From Thermanaerosceptrum fracticalcis (lineage in GTDB: Bacteria > Bacillota > Peptococcia > DRI-13), in assembly GCF_000746025.2 (NCBI RefSeq), contig NZ_CP045798.1:916501-980500 (forward strand): a stretch of DNA of 64,000 nucleotides, in the 5' to 3' direction. Both the position numbers and the translations under genes were made by a program. Under the pieces are notes generated by a model. It worked only from the letters and a program-made list of their open reading frames with translations, did no database searches and was not told the origin of the DNA. Positions within the stretch are counted from its first letter, which is position 1. Every line of letters begins with the position of its first letter. Shown piece after piece: positions 8,799-17,346 of the stretch.

Positions 8799-9737
8799 CT
8801 AGATACGTACAACACGTACTTCATGTAATAACCCCTGTACTTCAGCCAGGGAACAAACTTCCGTTCCCGGTTTGGAAGCCGTCACCGTACCTGCAGCAGC
8901 AGCCCAACGTGCCACTTCATGCAGCGGTTTATTTTCCAGAAAGGCATAAGCCATAGCAGCTACCATTGAATCTCCCGCTCCCACAGTGCTATTGGGAATA
9001 ATGGGGAAAGGTGTTACCAGGTAAACTTCATCATTGCTCAGAACAATGGCTCCTCGACTTCCCATAGAAATAACTACAACTGTAACACCTTTTTTGAGCA
9101 GCTCCCGCCCGGCGGCAATTATATCCTTTTCTGTTGAGAGTGGACTTTCTGCTAACTGTTCAAGCTCGTGGATATTGGGCTTTACCGCAAAGGGCCGGGC
9201 TTTAATGCCTTCTTTTAAGGCCAGACCTTCAGCATCAAGAATAGTCTTAACATTCTGCTTTTTGGCCAGCTCGATATAGTGATAATATATATCCTCTGAA
9301 ACCCCCTGGGGCAAACTTCCTCCCAGCACCAGCACGGAAGTATGCTGTAAAAAGTAAGACAGTTTGTGGCCTAACTTTACTAAATCTTCGGGGAGTACTT
9401 CAAAACCCGGCTCATTAATTTCCGTTGTCACTTTTCTTTCATTATCAACAATTTTTAAATTGGTACGCGTAACGCCTCGGACCTTGACAAACCCTGTTTT
9501 TATCCCCATATCCTTTAAAGCCCTTTGAACAACTTCCCCTTGGTAACGACCAATAAATCCTGTGGCAATTACATCAACAGAAAATTTTTGCAGCACCTTG
9601 GCCACGTTAATGCCTTTTCCCCCGGGATCTAATCGTGTTTGCATGACGCGATTCAGGCCGCCAACTTCCAAACGGGGAATGGTGATCGTTTTATCCAAGG
9701 CAGGGTTTAGTGTGACTGTTACAACTTTGGACTGCAT
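8799..9737 (-). CDS. fruK: 1-phosphofructokinase
   Basis: 312 aa PfkB/ribokinase-family kinase. It has the N-terminal signature DPGGKGINVA (about residues 38-46) and the C-terminal catalytic GAGDSM (Asp256). It converts fructose 1-phosphate to fructose 1,6-bisphosphate, the step after PTS uptake. It starts 9 bp after fruR. Tagatose-6-phosphate kinase is a related alternative, but the operon favours FruK. Confidence 0.93.
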   Translation of the reverse strand: MQSKVVTVTLNPALDKTITIPRLEVGGLNRVMQTRLDPGGKGINVAKVLQKFSVDVIATGFIGRYQGEVVQRALKDMGIKTGFVKVRGVTRTNLKIVDNERKVTTEINEPGFEVLPEDLVKLGHKLSYFLQHTSVLVLGGSLPQGVSEDIYYHYIELAKKQNVKTILDAEGLALKEGIKARPFAVKPNIHELEQLAESPLSTEKDIIAAGRELLKKGVTVVVISMGSRGAIVLSNDEVYLVTPFPIIPNSTVGAGDSMVAAMAYAFLENKPLHEVARWAAAAGTVTASKPGTEVCSLAEVQGLLHEVRVVRI

Positions 9738-9746
9738 AGCTTCCTC

Positions 9747-10514
9747 CTAGGGGTGGACAATGTGTACTCTGACACCTATTGTTTCCAGTTTAGCAACGAT
9801 ACTTTCATCGACTGCATCATCCATCACAATTTGGTCGATTTCAGCCAGATCAGCTATTTTAGCAAAAGATACTTTCCCAACTTTACTATGGTCTGCTAAT
9901 AAGATGACTTGTTTTGCCGATTTGATCATCCGCCGCTTGATGGCTGCTTCTGTTAAATTGGGTGTTGTCAATCCTTCCTCCACATCTAATCCGTTGGTAG
10001 CTAAAAAAGCTTTGTCAACGCGAATCATGCTTAGGGATTGTTCCGCCATGGGCCCTACCATGGCAAGTGTCTCTTTTCTGAGCATCCCTCCTGTTACCAA
10101 CACTTCAATTCCCGGATAAGTTAACAGTTTTTGCACATGATTGAAAGCGTTGGTGACAACCGTTAATTTGGAAAATGATTTTAATTCTTTAACCAGCTCA
10201 AAAGTTGTTGTACCGGCATCAATAAAAATGGTGTCTCCTTCTTCAATCAGTTCAACAGTTTTTTGGGCGATGGCCCGTTTTTCTTTTAAATAAGCAACCT
10301 TCTTTTCACCAAAGGTAGGTTCAAATTTCACACTGCGTAAAGATATAGCGCCACCATGTGTCCGCTTTAACAGTTTTACATCTTCCAGTTCTTTAAGATC
10401 CCGGCGAATCGTTGACTCGGACGCCTGGAAAATTTCACTCAATTCCTGTACCGAAGCTCTGCCGTGACTTTGAACGTAGTCTAAAATTTTTTCCTTTCGC
10501 TCTTCACCGTACAA
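9747..10514 (-). CDS. fruR: DeoR-family repressor of the fructose operon
   Basis: 255 aa. The N-terminal DeoR winged helix-turn-helix (residues about 5-57) includes QASESTIRRDLKELE. The C-terminal sugar-phosphate sensor domain has FIDAGTTTFELV and ADHSKVG. It is first in the operon, so it probably represses its own promoter, with fructose 1-phosphate as the likely inducer. The start is TTG at 10514, supported by an AAGGGGG Shine-Dalgarno about 8 bases upstream; no better start exists. Confidence 0.9.
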   Translation of the reverse strand: MYGEERKEKILDYVQSHGRASVQELSEIFQASESTIRRDLKELEDVKLLKRTHGGAISLRSVKFEPTFGEKKVAYLKEKRAIAQKTVELIEEGDTIFIDAGTTTFELVKELKSFSKLTVVTNAFNHVQKLLTYPGIEVLVTGGMLRKETLAMVGPMAEQSLSMIRVDKAFLATNGLDVEEGLTTPNLTEAAIKRRMIKSAKQVILLADHSKVGKVSFAKIADLAEIDQIVMDDAVDESIVAKLETIGVRVHIVHP

Positions 10515-10630
10515 TATGACACCCCCTTTCCTTGAGCATTGGAAACTAATAATTAGCCAGTTGGTACACGGCTACTTGCGTATATTTGAGTGTTTCATTA
10601 ATTATTCCTGAACGTTTTTGCTTAATTATG

Positions 10631-10664
10631 ATTATATTTGATTGTTTTCGCAATTTCAATCATT
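10631..10664 (-). promoter_or_regulatory. fru operon promoter with overlapping inverted repeat (possible FruR operator)
   Basis: Minus-strand TTGAAA, 17 bp spacer, then TATAAT: a near-consensus sigma-A promoter about 115 bp before fruR. An inverted repeat, TGATTG-N12-CAATCA, covers the -35 box and part of the spacer, a sensible place for a DeoR-type repressor. The promoter is clear; the operator role is inferred from position. Confidence 0.7.
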
Positions 10665-10669
10665 TTTTT

Positions 10670-10710
10670 AAATAAAAAGAGCACCGCTATGCGGACATAG
10701 CTGTGCTCTT
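10670..10710 (-). terminator. intrinsic terminator after the FtsH-like gene
   Basis: Long hairpin on the minus strand: outer arms AAGAGCAC/GTGCTCTT and inner arms GCTATG/CATAGC, followed by TTTTTATTT. It overlaps the last codons of the FtsH-like gene and separates it from the fru operon. Confidence 0.85.
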
Positions 10711-12180
10711 AGTTCCTTGCTGTATCAGGGAACGCAGTTCAGTTCCTGAGATTTTTTCTTTCTCTTTGAGGTGTTTCACTATGCATAAAATCATCTCTTT
10801 ATTTTCATTCAGTATTTCTAATACATTATTTTCCTGTTGGCGCAGGATTTCCTGGCAAACTTGATAGAATTCATTTTCCGGTAAATGATCCGGGGATACT
10901 ACACCAAGCCTTGATAAGCCACTGGAAACAATTTTTTGCGTTAATTCCAGAGCCCGTTGAAAGTCATTGGTGGCCCCTGTACTTTTTTCGCCTAAATGAA
11001 TTTCTTCGCTCAGGGCCCCGGCCAGGAGAATCATGATCTGGTTTTCCAGTGCTGTTTTTGTATAAAGAGGTTCGTCTTCTTCCTGGGTATGACGAACATA
11101 ACCCAGTGCATTGCCGCGAGAGGTTACTGTTACCTGGTCTACCGAGCCGGGTTTTAAGAATTCACTCATTAAAGCATGCCCTGCTTCGTGAATGGCCACT
11201 CTGTGCAAGGTAGTGCTGCTTGCCCGGTTACCCAGTTTTTCGCCGAGAATCACTTTGTCCACGGCTTCTCTCAGATGTGTCTGCTTAATAAAAGGACTCT
11301 TATCCCGCAGGGCCAGGATAGCTGCTTCGTTGGTTACATTTTCCAGATGGGCCCCGGAAAAACCGAAGGTGCCGTTGGCAATTTCCTCGATACAGACATC
11401 ATCGGCCAGGGGTTTATTGCGGCAGTGGAGTTTAAGAATAGCCAAACGTCCCTCTTTATCGGGTAAATCAACTTTCACCTGCCTGTCAAAACGGCCAGGG
11501 CGTAAAAGAGCCGGGTCTAACAAATCAGGCCTGTTGGTAGCGGCGATCAAAAGAATCTGGACTTCCTGGTCATACCCGAGACCATCCATTTCTACCAGGA
11601 GCTGGTTGAGGGTCTGGTCATATTCCAAGTGGCTGGAATGACTTCCTCTTTTACCACCTAGAACGTCTATTTCATCAATAAAGATGATGGCCCTATTTTT
11701 CTTTTGCTTTTTGGCCATCTCCCTGGCTGACTGGAACAAGCCTCTTACTCTTTGCGCACCTACACCGGCATACATTTCGATAAACTCACTTCCTGAAGTG
11801 GCCAGGAAGACAGCATCGGAATAACCGGCGGCCGCCCGGGCCAACAGTGTTTTACCGGTACCGGGCGGGCCTGTTAAGAGGATGCCTTTAAGGGGTCTAA
11901 TTCCCATGCGGTTCACTTTATCAGCTTTAATAAGGAATTCTAAAGCTTCTTTAAGTTCTTGCTTGGCAGTCTCCTGCCCGCCAATATCTTCAAAATGAAA
12001 TGCTTTATTTTGGATGACTTTTTGATAGGAATCTAATTTGAGAAGTCCTTTTTTCTGCATCACGATATAAAGCATAAAGCCCAGGGCTCCCAGGATGATG
12101 ACAGGTGTGATATCATATCCCAGATATACCAGGAAGGAGAGGAACCCTGCCAGTATTCCGAATAGTATTTCTTTTTTCAT
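10687..12180 (-). CDS. FtsH-like AAA+ zinc metalloprotease without extracytoplasmic domain
   Basis: 497 aa. Two adjacent membrane segments (about residues 5-21 and 25-41) are joined by only a few residues, so the roughly 100-residue outside domain of normal FtsH is missing. The AAA+ module has GPPGTGKT (104-111), the Walker B FIDE (167-170) and TNRPDLLDPALLRPGRFDRQ. The pore loop reads EMYAGVG rather than the usual EMFVGVG. The M41 protease site is HEAGH (331-335), with a likely third zinc ligand Asp406 in TGATNDF. It should extract and degrade membrane or cytoplasmic proteins. It overlaps the upstream gene by one base (TAATG), suggesting coupled synthesis with that membrane protein. It is shorter than housekeeping FtsH (about 600 aa) and is probably a specialised paralogue. 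Confidence 0.88.
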   Translation of the reverse strand: MKKEILFGILAGFLSFLVYLGYDITPVIILGALGFMLYIVMQKKGLLKLDSYQKVIQNKAFHFEDIGGQETAKQELKEALEFLIKADKVNRMGIRPLKGILLTGPPGTGKTLLARAAAGYSDAVFLATSGSEFIEMYAGVGAQRVRGLFQSAREMAKKQKKNRAIIFIDEIDVLGGKRGSHSSHLEYDQTLNQLLVEMDGLGYDQEVQILLIAATNRPDLLDPALLRPGRFDRQVKVDLPDKEGRLAILKLHCRNKPLADDVCIEEIANGTFGFSGAHLENVTNEAAILALRDKSPFIKQTHLREAVDKVILGEKLGNRASSTTLHRVAIHEAGHALMSEFLKPGSVDQVTVTSRGNALGYVRHTQEEDEPLYTKTALENQIMILLAGALSEEIHLGEKSTGATNDFQRALELTQKIVSSGLSRLGVVSPDHLPENEFYQVCQEILRQQENNVLEILNENKEMILCIVKHLKEKEKISGTELRSLIQQGTKSTAMSA

Positions 12181-12740
12181 TATAAATAGTTCCCTCCCAT
12201 GGTATTAATAATCTGTATGGGTGAACTTCCCCTATTAATGATAATATGAGCAGTTTGCTGCTCATCTTTTGCAGTTAGAAAAATAAAGTTGTTATCAAGG
12301 TCTAACATATAGGTCACTGAGTTTTTTTGGGCTAAAGATGTCAAATGGTTAGGGAGTTCCGTAAATTTTCCCGTACTTAGTGCTTCAAAAATGGGTAAAC
12401 GGCTGTCCGTCAAAAACTTCTCCAGAGCAGCATTAGGCGTATTGGCGATCTCTACGGTGAGGTGAGCCAGGTTTTTAGGAGATTGTTTCTCCATTTGGTC
12501 CAGGAGCTGATAAAAACTGTCTCGCAATCTCTGGGAGTCTTTAAACTGTACTGTAATTTTTGAGCGGGAGTTGACCTGTTCGAATTTAAAAGCACTGACC
12601 GAAGGCAGCTTGGTCACAGCCGCTTCCAGAGGTTCGGTAAAGACTAATTTATTATAGAAGTAAGTCCCACCGACTAACACAGCAAGGGTTATAAAGCCGA
12701 TCAATATGGTAGTAAAGAAACGCAGTAATTTTTGTGACAT
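12180..12740 (-). CDS. single-pass membrane protein paired with FtsH-like protease
   Basis: 186 aa with no family recognised. One membrane segment (about residues 9-31) is followed by about 150 residues predicted to lie outside the membrane, of mixed alpha/beta character and without cysteines. Its stop codon shares a base with the start of the FtsH-like gene, and the pair has its own extended -10 promoter and terminator. The arrangement suggests it supplies the outside domain the protease lacks, or acts as an adaptor or substrate receptor. This is inferred from context only. Confidence 0.75.
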   Translation of the reverse strand: MSQKLLRFFTTILIGFITLAVLVGGTYFYNKLVFTEPLEAAVTKLPSVSAFKFEQVNSRSKITVQFKDSQRLRDSFYQLLDQMEKQSPKNLAHLTVEIANTPNAALEKFLTDSRLPIFEALSTGKFTELPNHLTSLAQKNSVTYMLDLDNNFIFLTAKDEQQTAHIIINRGSSPIQIINTMGGNYL

Positions 12741-12764
12741 GACTTACCTCCTCTCTTCTTGATT

Positions 12765-12773
12765 ATTATAGCA
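12765..12773 (-). promoter_or_regulatory. extended -10 promoter for the FtsH-like pair
   Basis: TGCTATAAT on the minus strand is an extended -10 element (TGN plus a consensus TATAAT). No good -35 is visible 17 bp upstream. It lies 25 bp before the start codon, between the pgpA terminator and the AGGAGG of the membrane protein gene. Confidence 0.5.
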
Positions 12774-12804
12774 CAAAAGTACTATTTCCTCCTTAGAGAA
12801 AGGC

Positions 12805-12843
12805 TGGAAAGAGAGTAAGCCCTGCATAAAAGCAGGGCTTACT
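12805..12843 (-). terminator. terminator-like hairpin after pgpA
   Basis: Perfect 12-bp stem, AGTAAGCCCTGC and its complement, around a 6-base loop. The downstream tract CTCTCTTTCC is pyrimidine-rich but not a pure T run, so efficiency is uncertain. It ends the rimO-pgsA-pgpA unit. Confidence 0.65.
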
Positions 12844-12846
12844 TCG

Positions 12847-13275
12847 TTAAAAAAATATGATAGACAAATGAACAAGAAAGCGGGCAATTAAACCGGCGGC
12901 CAGGTCATCAGCCATAACCCCCCACCCGCCTGGGAGTTCCTGTAATTTAGAAATGGGGTAAGGTTTTACCATGTCAAAAAAACGAAAAAGGATAAACGCC
13001 AAGAAAAAGCTTGGTAGTGAACTTAAACCCCAGGTGGCAATAAAGATGCCGCAGAATTCATCAAAAACAATATGGGGGCTATCATGCTCATTTAAGAGAA
13101 TTTCCCCTTTTGCACAGATAAAGATGCCGGCCAGGCATAAAAAAACAATATGCCAGATGTTAAGAGGTATAAACCAGGCGATAACGGCAGCAAGGGTACT
13201 ACCTGCGGTCCCGGGAAGCCACGGGGAATATCCGGTGCCAAAGCCGGTAGCGATGATTCTGATAACAGTCGTCAT
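12847..13275 (-). CDS. pgpA: phosphatidylglycerophosphatase A
   Basis: 142 aa membrane phosphatase that removes phosphate from phosphatidylglycerol phosphate to give phosphatidylglycerol. Family motifs seen: GTGYSPWLPGTAGS near the N-terminus, FDEFCG, and FRFFDMVKPYPI followed by GGWGVMADDLAAG. It has several membrane segments and overlaps pgsA, which makes its substrate, by 4 bp. The adjacency of two consecutive pathway steps supports the call. Confidence 0.93.
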   Translation of the reverse strand: MTTVIRIIATGFGTGYSPWLPGTAGSTLAAVIAWFIPLNIWHIVFLCLAGIFICAKGEILLNEHDSPHIVFDEFCGIFIATWGLSSLPSFFLAFILFRFFDMVKPYPISKLQELPGGWGVMADDLAAGLIARFLVHLSIIFF

Positions 13276-13820
13276 TCCAACTTCAGCCTCGAACTTTTAC
13301 GGGCTTTCAAATAATAATCAACGCCTGACCAGATGGTAAAGAAAACTGCGACATACATGGCATATTCGCCAAAAGGAAGATCTGTGATCAGGCTTAAAGG
13401 AAAATTGTTGAGAAGGATAGCCGAAATCGCTACAATTTGGCTAATTGTTTTAATTTTCCCCAGTGGACTCGCAGCAATCACTACACCTTCGGCGGCAGCA
13501 ATGGCGCGCAGTCCTGTAACGAAAAATTCCCGGCCAATAATTACTACAGCAATCCATCCGGAGATTTTCCCCAGTTCCACTAAAGAAATTAAGGCTGCCG
13601 AGATTAATAATTTATCAGCCAGAGGGTCCATTAGTTTCCCCAAATTTGTTATCTGTTTACGTTTGCGGGCAATGTAACCGTCTAAACCGTCAGTACTGGC
13701 CGCAATGATGAAGATGAGCGCGGCCATATATTCACCAAAGGGAATGCGGATTAATAAGACCAGCATGAAGACCGGGATAAGAAATATCCGGGATAAAGTT
13801 AGCTTATTGGCCAGGTTCAT
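13272..13820 (-). CDS. pgsA: CDP-diacylglycerol-glycerol-3-phosphate 3-phosphatidyltransferase
   Basis: 182 aa multi-pass membrane enzyme. The CDP-alcohol phosphotransferase signature (DG-x2-DG-x-AR-x8-G-x3-D-x3-D) is complete at about residues 44-68, between STDGLDGYIAR and MDPLADK. It makes phosphatidylglycerol phosphate from CDP-diacylglycerol and glycerol 3-phosphate. Its start lies 17 bp inside the end of rimO, and pgpA overlaps its end. Confidence 0.96.
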   Translation of the reverse strand: MNLANKLTLSRIFLIPVFMLVLLIRIPFGEYMAALIFIIAASTDGLDGYIARKRKQITNLGKLMDPLADKLLISAALISLVELGKISGWIAVVIIGREFFVTGLRAIAAAEGVVIAASPLGKIKTISQIVAISAILLNNFPLSLITDLPFGEYAMYVAVFFTIWSGVDYYLKARKSSRLKLE

Positions 13821-15153
13821 CGTTGACCTCTCCCATTAAGGCAAAATCTTGGCTGTGAGTAATCTTGATATTTATTATATCACCTTGTCTAAGATTTGGT
13901 GCAGGTTTAATATAAACGACCCCGTCTATTTCAGGTGCGTCTCCCTGAGTGCGTCCCTCCCATAACCCCTCATATTCTGGGCTTGGTCCATCAACAATCA
14001 CAGGGATAATCATTCCTACTTGTTGGGCTTGTTTGGCGGCAAGTATTTTTTCCTGTACGGCTAAGGCCTGTTGTAAGCGCCGTTCCTTGACTTCCTCGGG
14101 AATTTGCAACGGCAGACCGGCAGCTTTTGTACCGGGTTCAGGTGAGTAAGTAAAAAAGCCGGCCCTTTCAAACTGCATATCTTCCAGAAAAGCCAGTAAC
14201 TGTGCAAAATCCTCCTCACTCTCCCCGGGGAAACCAATGATAAAAGTAGAACGAAGTGTGACACCGGGCAGCAACTTACGGATTTTTTTCAGTAAATCTA
14301 TGGTGTCTTGTTTGCCCATGGGGCGTCCCATGGCCTTTAACACGGGGTCTGAAATGTGTTGTAAAGGAATGTCCAGGTATCGGCAGATTTTGTGTTCTTC
14401 TTTTATGGTTAAAAGCAGTTCATCGGTAAGGCGGTTAGGATAGCAATAAAGAAGCCTTATCCACTGCAGATTTTTTAACTTAACCAATTCTTGCAGGAGG
14501 GCAGGCAGCATATACTTGCCATATTTGTCATAACCGTACAAAGTGATATCTTGTGCTACTAAAATAGCTTCTTTGACACCATTTTCAGTAAGTTTAGAAA
14601 CCTCATGAACAATGGACTCCAGGGAACGGCTGCGGTATTTTCCCCGCATGGACGGGATGACACAGTAAGTACAGCAATTGTTACACCCTTCCGCAATCTT
14701 CACATAGGCATAGTGTTTAATATGGCCGGGGACCAGGGGAATTTCATCATCAAAAAGATAATTGTCAGGGTCACCCACCTGGGCTATACGGACACCAGGT
14801 TTTAGAGAAGCCAGGAGTTGCGGCAACAAGTGAATATCCCCTGTTCCTAAAAACAAATCAACTTCCGGAAGTTCTGCCTTTAGTTCATCGGCATATTTTT
14901 GCACCAGGCAGCCTGTAACAATGAGGTACTGGCATTTTCCCTCAATTTTCTGCTGGGCCAGTTCAAGAATGGTTTCGATAGATTCCCGTTTGGCGCTTTC
15001 AATAAAACCGCAGGTATTAATCACAATAACATCAGCTTTTGAAGGGTCATCTACCGGTTGATGGCCATGGCGAAAAAGCTGTCCCAGGATTTGTTCGCTG
15101 TCTACTGTATTTTTGGGACAGCCTAAGGTTACGATTTTTACAAGATAGGACAT
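13804..15153 (-). CDS. rimO: ribosomal protein S12 methylthiotransferase RimO
   Basis: 449 aa radical-SAM enzyme that methylthiolates Asp of ribosomal protein S12. The N-terminal UPF0004 domain holds three cluster cysteines (TLGCPKN, NTCGF, VTGCL). The radical-SAM domain has CNNCCTYCVIP, and a TRAM-like domain ends the protein. An upstream ATG at 15174 exists, but GGAGG sits ideally 6 bases before the ATG at 15153, giving MSYLVKIVTLGC. RimO rather than MiaB is chosen from overall similarity and the pgsA neighbour, common in Clostridia. Confidence 0.93.
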   Translation of the reverse strand: MSYLVKIVTLGCPKNTVDSEQILGQLFRHGHQPVDDPSKADVIVINTCGFIESAKRESIETILELAQQKIEGKCQYLIVTGCLVQKYADELKAELPEVDLFLGTGDIHLLPQLLASLKPGVRIAQVGDPDNYLFDDEIPLVPGHIKHYAYVKIAEGCNNCCTYCVIPSMRGKYRSRSLESIVHEVSKLTENGVKEAILVAQDITLYGYDKYGKYMLPALLQELVKLKNLQWIRLLYCYPNRLTDELLLTIKEEHKICRYLDIPLQHISDPVLKAMGRPMGKQDTIDLLKKIRKLLPGVTLRSTFIIGFPGESEEDFAQLLAFLEDMQFERAGFFTYSPEPGTKAAGLPLQIPEEVKERRLQQALAVQEKILAAKQAQQVGMIIPVIVDGPSPEYEGLWEGRTQGDAPEIDGVVYIKPAPNLRQGDIINIKITHSQDFALMGEVNDEPGQ

Positions 15154-15219
15154 AGCTAGCCTCCGATTTTGCATATTGTTTAAGTATATCTTAGGATTCT
15201 CTCCCCTGTCAAAAAATAA

Positions 15220-17082
15220 CTAGTACCGCTTTTTATTTATACCCGACGTCGATTTAGTTAAATTGACCGTCCGGTTATTAACATTGCGTGGCGGCGGAAT
15301 GAGGCACTCTTTTCCGGTACCGATTAAATCCTGTCGTCCCGCTTTTTTTAGAGCAGACAGGACAAGAGGATAATTCTCGGGCTTTTTATACTGTAAGAGT
15401 GCCCTTTGCAGAATTCTTTCTTCTGGATCAGGCACGTGAACCTTCTGATAGGTAAAGGGATCAAGACCGGTGTAATACATACAGGTAGACAGGCTGCCGG
15501 GAGTAGGGATAAACTCCTGGACCTGATCAGGCTGAAAACCAAAATCCCGCAGGTACTCGGCTAAATAGATGGCATCTGTCAATGTTGTACCGGGATGCCC
15601 GGACATGAAGTACGGGATGAGATACTGTTTTTTCTTGAGCCGTTTATTTGTGGCATGATAGGCCTGATGAAACTGGTCAAAAACGGTGATGGGGGATTTT
15701 CCCATAATGGATGTCACCTTGGGTGCGGCATGTTCCGGTGCTACTTTCAACTGTCCGCTGATATGATGTTCACATAATTCCAGCAAAAAAGGGGACTTTT
15801 TATCCAACAATAAATAATCATAGCGGAGACCTGAGCGCACAAAGACCTTCTTTATTTTGGGTATTTTCCTAAGTGATCGTAACAAGTGCAAATAATCCGT
15901 ATGGTCCACTTCCAACTGGGGACAGGGTTTGGGAACTAAACACTGCCTGTCGCGGCAGGTACCATACTTTAACTGTTTCTTGCAGGACGGTTGACGAAAG
16001 TTGGCCGTAGGCCCCCCCACATCATGGATATATCCTTTGAAATCCGGGGCCAAGGTCATCTCATGGGCTTCCTGCAAGATAGACTGGTGGGACCTGTTTT
16101 GAATAATCCGCCCCTGGTGAAAATGCAGGGCACAGAAGGCACAAGCCCCAAAACAGCCACGATGACTGGTGATGCTGAATTTAATCTCTTCCAAAGCCGG
16201 TACGGGAGTGTTTTTATAGATCGGGTGGTATGTTCTGCTGTAGGGAAGGTTATAAATCCTGTCCATTTCTTCCTGGGTCAAGGGTGGCGCTGGAGGATTC
16301 TGTATTAAGTACCTGTTGTCCTGGTGGAACTGGGCCAAACCTCTGCCGCGAATAGGATCTTGCTCCAAATAGGAGATTTTAAAGGCCTGGGCAAAGGCTT
16401 CTTTGGAAGCTGTACACTCCTCAAAGGAGGGCATTTCCAAATATTTTTCAGGCTTATTCTCGGAAATATAGCATATTCCGGGTAAAGCAGTTAATTCTGA
16501 CCAGGTTTTGCCTTCCTTTAGACCCTCGGCAATGTGTTTAATCTGATATTCGGCCATCCCATAAACTAAAAGGTCTGCCTTACTGTCAAAAAGAATGGAA
16601 CGTCTTACCTTATTATCCCAGTAATCATAATGGGCAAAACGACGAAGGGATGCTTCTATACCGCCGATAATAATTGGTTTACTCCTGAATACCTGCCTGG
16701 CCAGGTTGGTATAAACAATGGTTGCCCTGTCGGGGCGTAAACCCCTTTGACCTCCGGGAGAATAAAGATCCCGGGATCTTTTTTTCTTCCGGGATGTATA
16801 ATGGTTGAGCATAGAATCAAGATTACCCGCCGTGATTAGGACGCCTAAACCTGGAGTACCCAATTTCAGCAGGGACTGGGGATCACGCCAGTCGGGCTGG
16901 GGGATAATACCTACTTTAAACCCCAGATACTCCAAATAACGCCCGATGATGGCTGTACCAAAACTGGGGTGATCAACATAAGCATCACCCGTTATAATTA
17001 AAAAATCAAGATAATTCCAGTTCAGTTGCTCCATATCTTCTCTGGAAATGGGTAAAAAAGGAACCGCCACTACTATCACCAC
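15220..17082 (-). CDS. YgiQ family radical-SAM protein
   Basis: 620 aa. An N-terminal B12-binding-like region ([20 protein letters not shown]) is followed by a radical-SAM domain with the CxxxCxxC motif in [17 protein letters not shown] conserved Cys-rich stretch ([15 protein letters not shown]) comes later. Family members are widespread but their reaction is not established. The start is uncertain: GTG at 17082 is the longest, with further in-frame GTG codons shortly downstream, and no strong Shine-Dalgarno separates them. Confidence 0.88.
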   Translation of the reverse strand: MVIVVAVPFLPISREDMEQLNWNYLDFLIITGDAYVDHPSFGTAIIGRYLEYLGFKVGIIPQPDWRDPQSLLKLGTPGLGVLITAGNLDSMLNHYTSRKKKRSRDLYSPGGQRGLRPDRATIVYTNLARQVFRSKPIIIGGIEASLRRFAHYDYWDNKVRRSILFDSKADLLVYGMAEYQIKHIAEGLKEGKTWSELTALPGICYISENKPEKYLEMPSFEECTASKEAFAQAFKISYLEQDPIRGRGLAQFHQDNRYLIQNPPAPPLTQEEMDRIYNLPYSRTYHPIYKNTPVPALEEIKFSITSHRGCFGACAFCALHFHQGRIIQNRSHQSILQEAHEMTLAPDFKGYIHDVGGPTANFRQPSCKKQLKYGTCRDRQCLVPKPCPQLEVDHTDYLHLLRSLRKIPKIKKVFVRSGLRYDYLLLDKKSPFLLELCEHHISGQLKVAPEHAAPKVTSIMGKSPITVFDQFHQAYHATNKRLKKKQYLIPYFMSGHPGTTLTDAIYLAEYLRDFGFQPDQVQEFIPTPGSLSTCMYYTGLDPFTYQKVHVPDPEERILQRALLQYKKPENYPLVLSALKKAGRQDLIGTGKECLIPPPRNVNNRTVNLTKSTSGINKKRY

Positions 17083-17140
17083 ACCATATATTGGGACATT
17101 CCTGCCCTTTTCGATTTCTGACTTCCCAAGTCCCTCTGAA

Positions 17141-17177
17141 AACTACTAGTAACTAGGAACTGGTAACTAGTAACTAT
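17141..17177. repeat. short degenerate repeats of AACTAGT type
   Basis: The spacer before ygiQ contains several imperfect 7-9 bp copies of an ACTAGTAACTA/AACTGGTAACT pattern. It codes for nothing visible. The rest of the 264 bp spacer holds the rodZ terminator and AT-rich sequence. Confidence 0.6.
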
Positions 17178-17269
17178 TTAACCTTTTCTTATCTTACCAC
17201 TTTAACAAATAATTTAAATACCTATTTTTCTACATATAAATGGAGCGACATAAAACAAGAAAAGGAAAA

Positions 17270-17316
17270 CAAACTAAAGGCGACCGGAGCCTTCCTAAAA
17301 AGGGTTTTCAGTCGCC
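17270..17316 (-). terminator. possible terminator after rodZ
   Basis: Arms GGCGAC and GTCGCC enclose a 26-base loop that can itself fold (ACCCTTTTTAGG region). The downstream T tract CTTTAGTTTGTTTT is interrupted. Position 30-70 bp after the rodZ stop fits a terminator. Confidence 0.45.
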
Positions 17317-17346
17317 AATGAGAGCACTATGTTGTTAAAAAGTCCT

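Noticed and set aside
17141-17177. Possible CRISPR-like array in the ygiQ upstream spacer
   Set aside because: Repeat units are only 7-9 bp, degenerate and without spacers.
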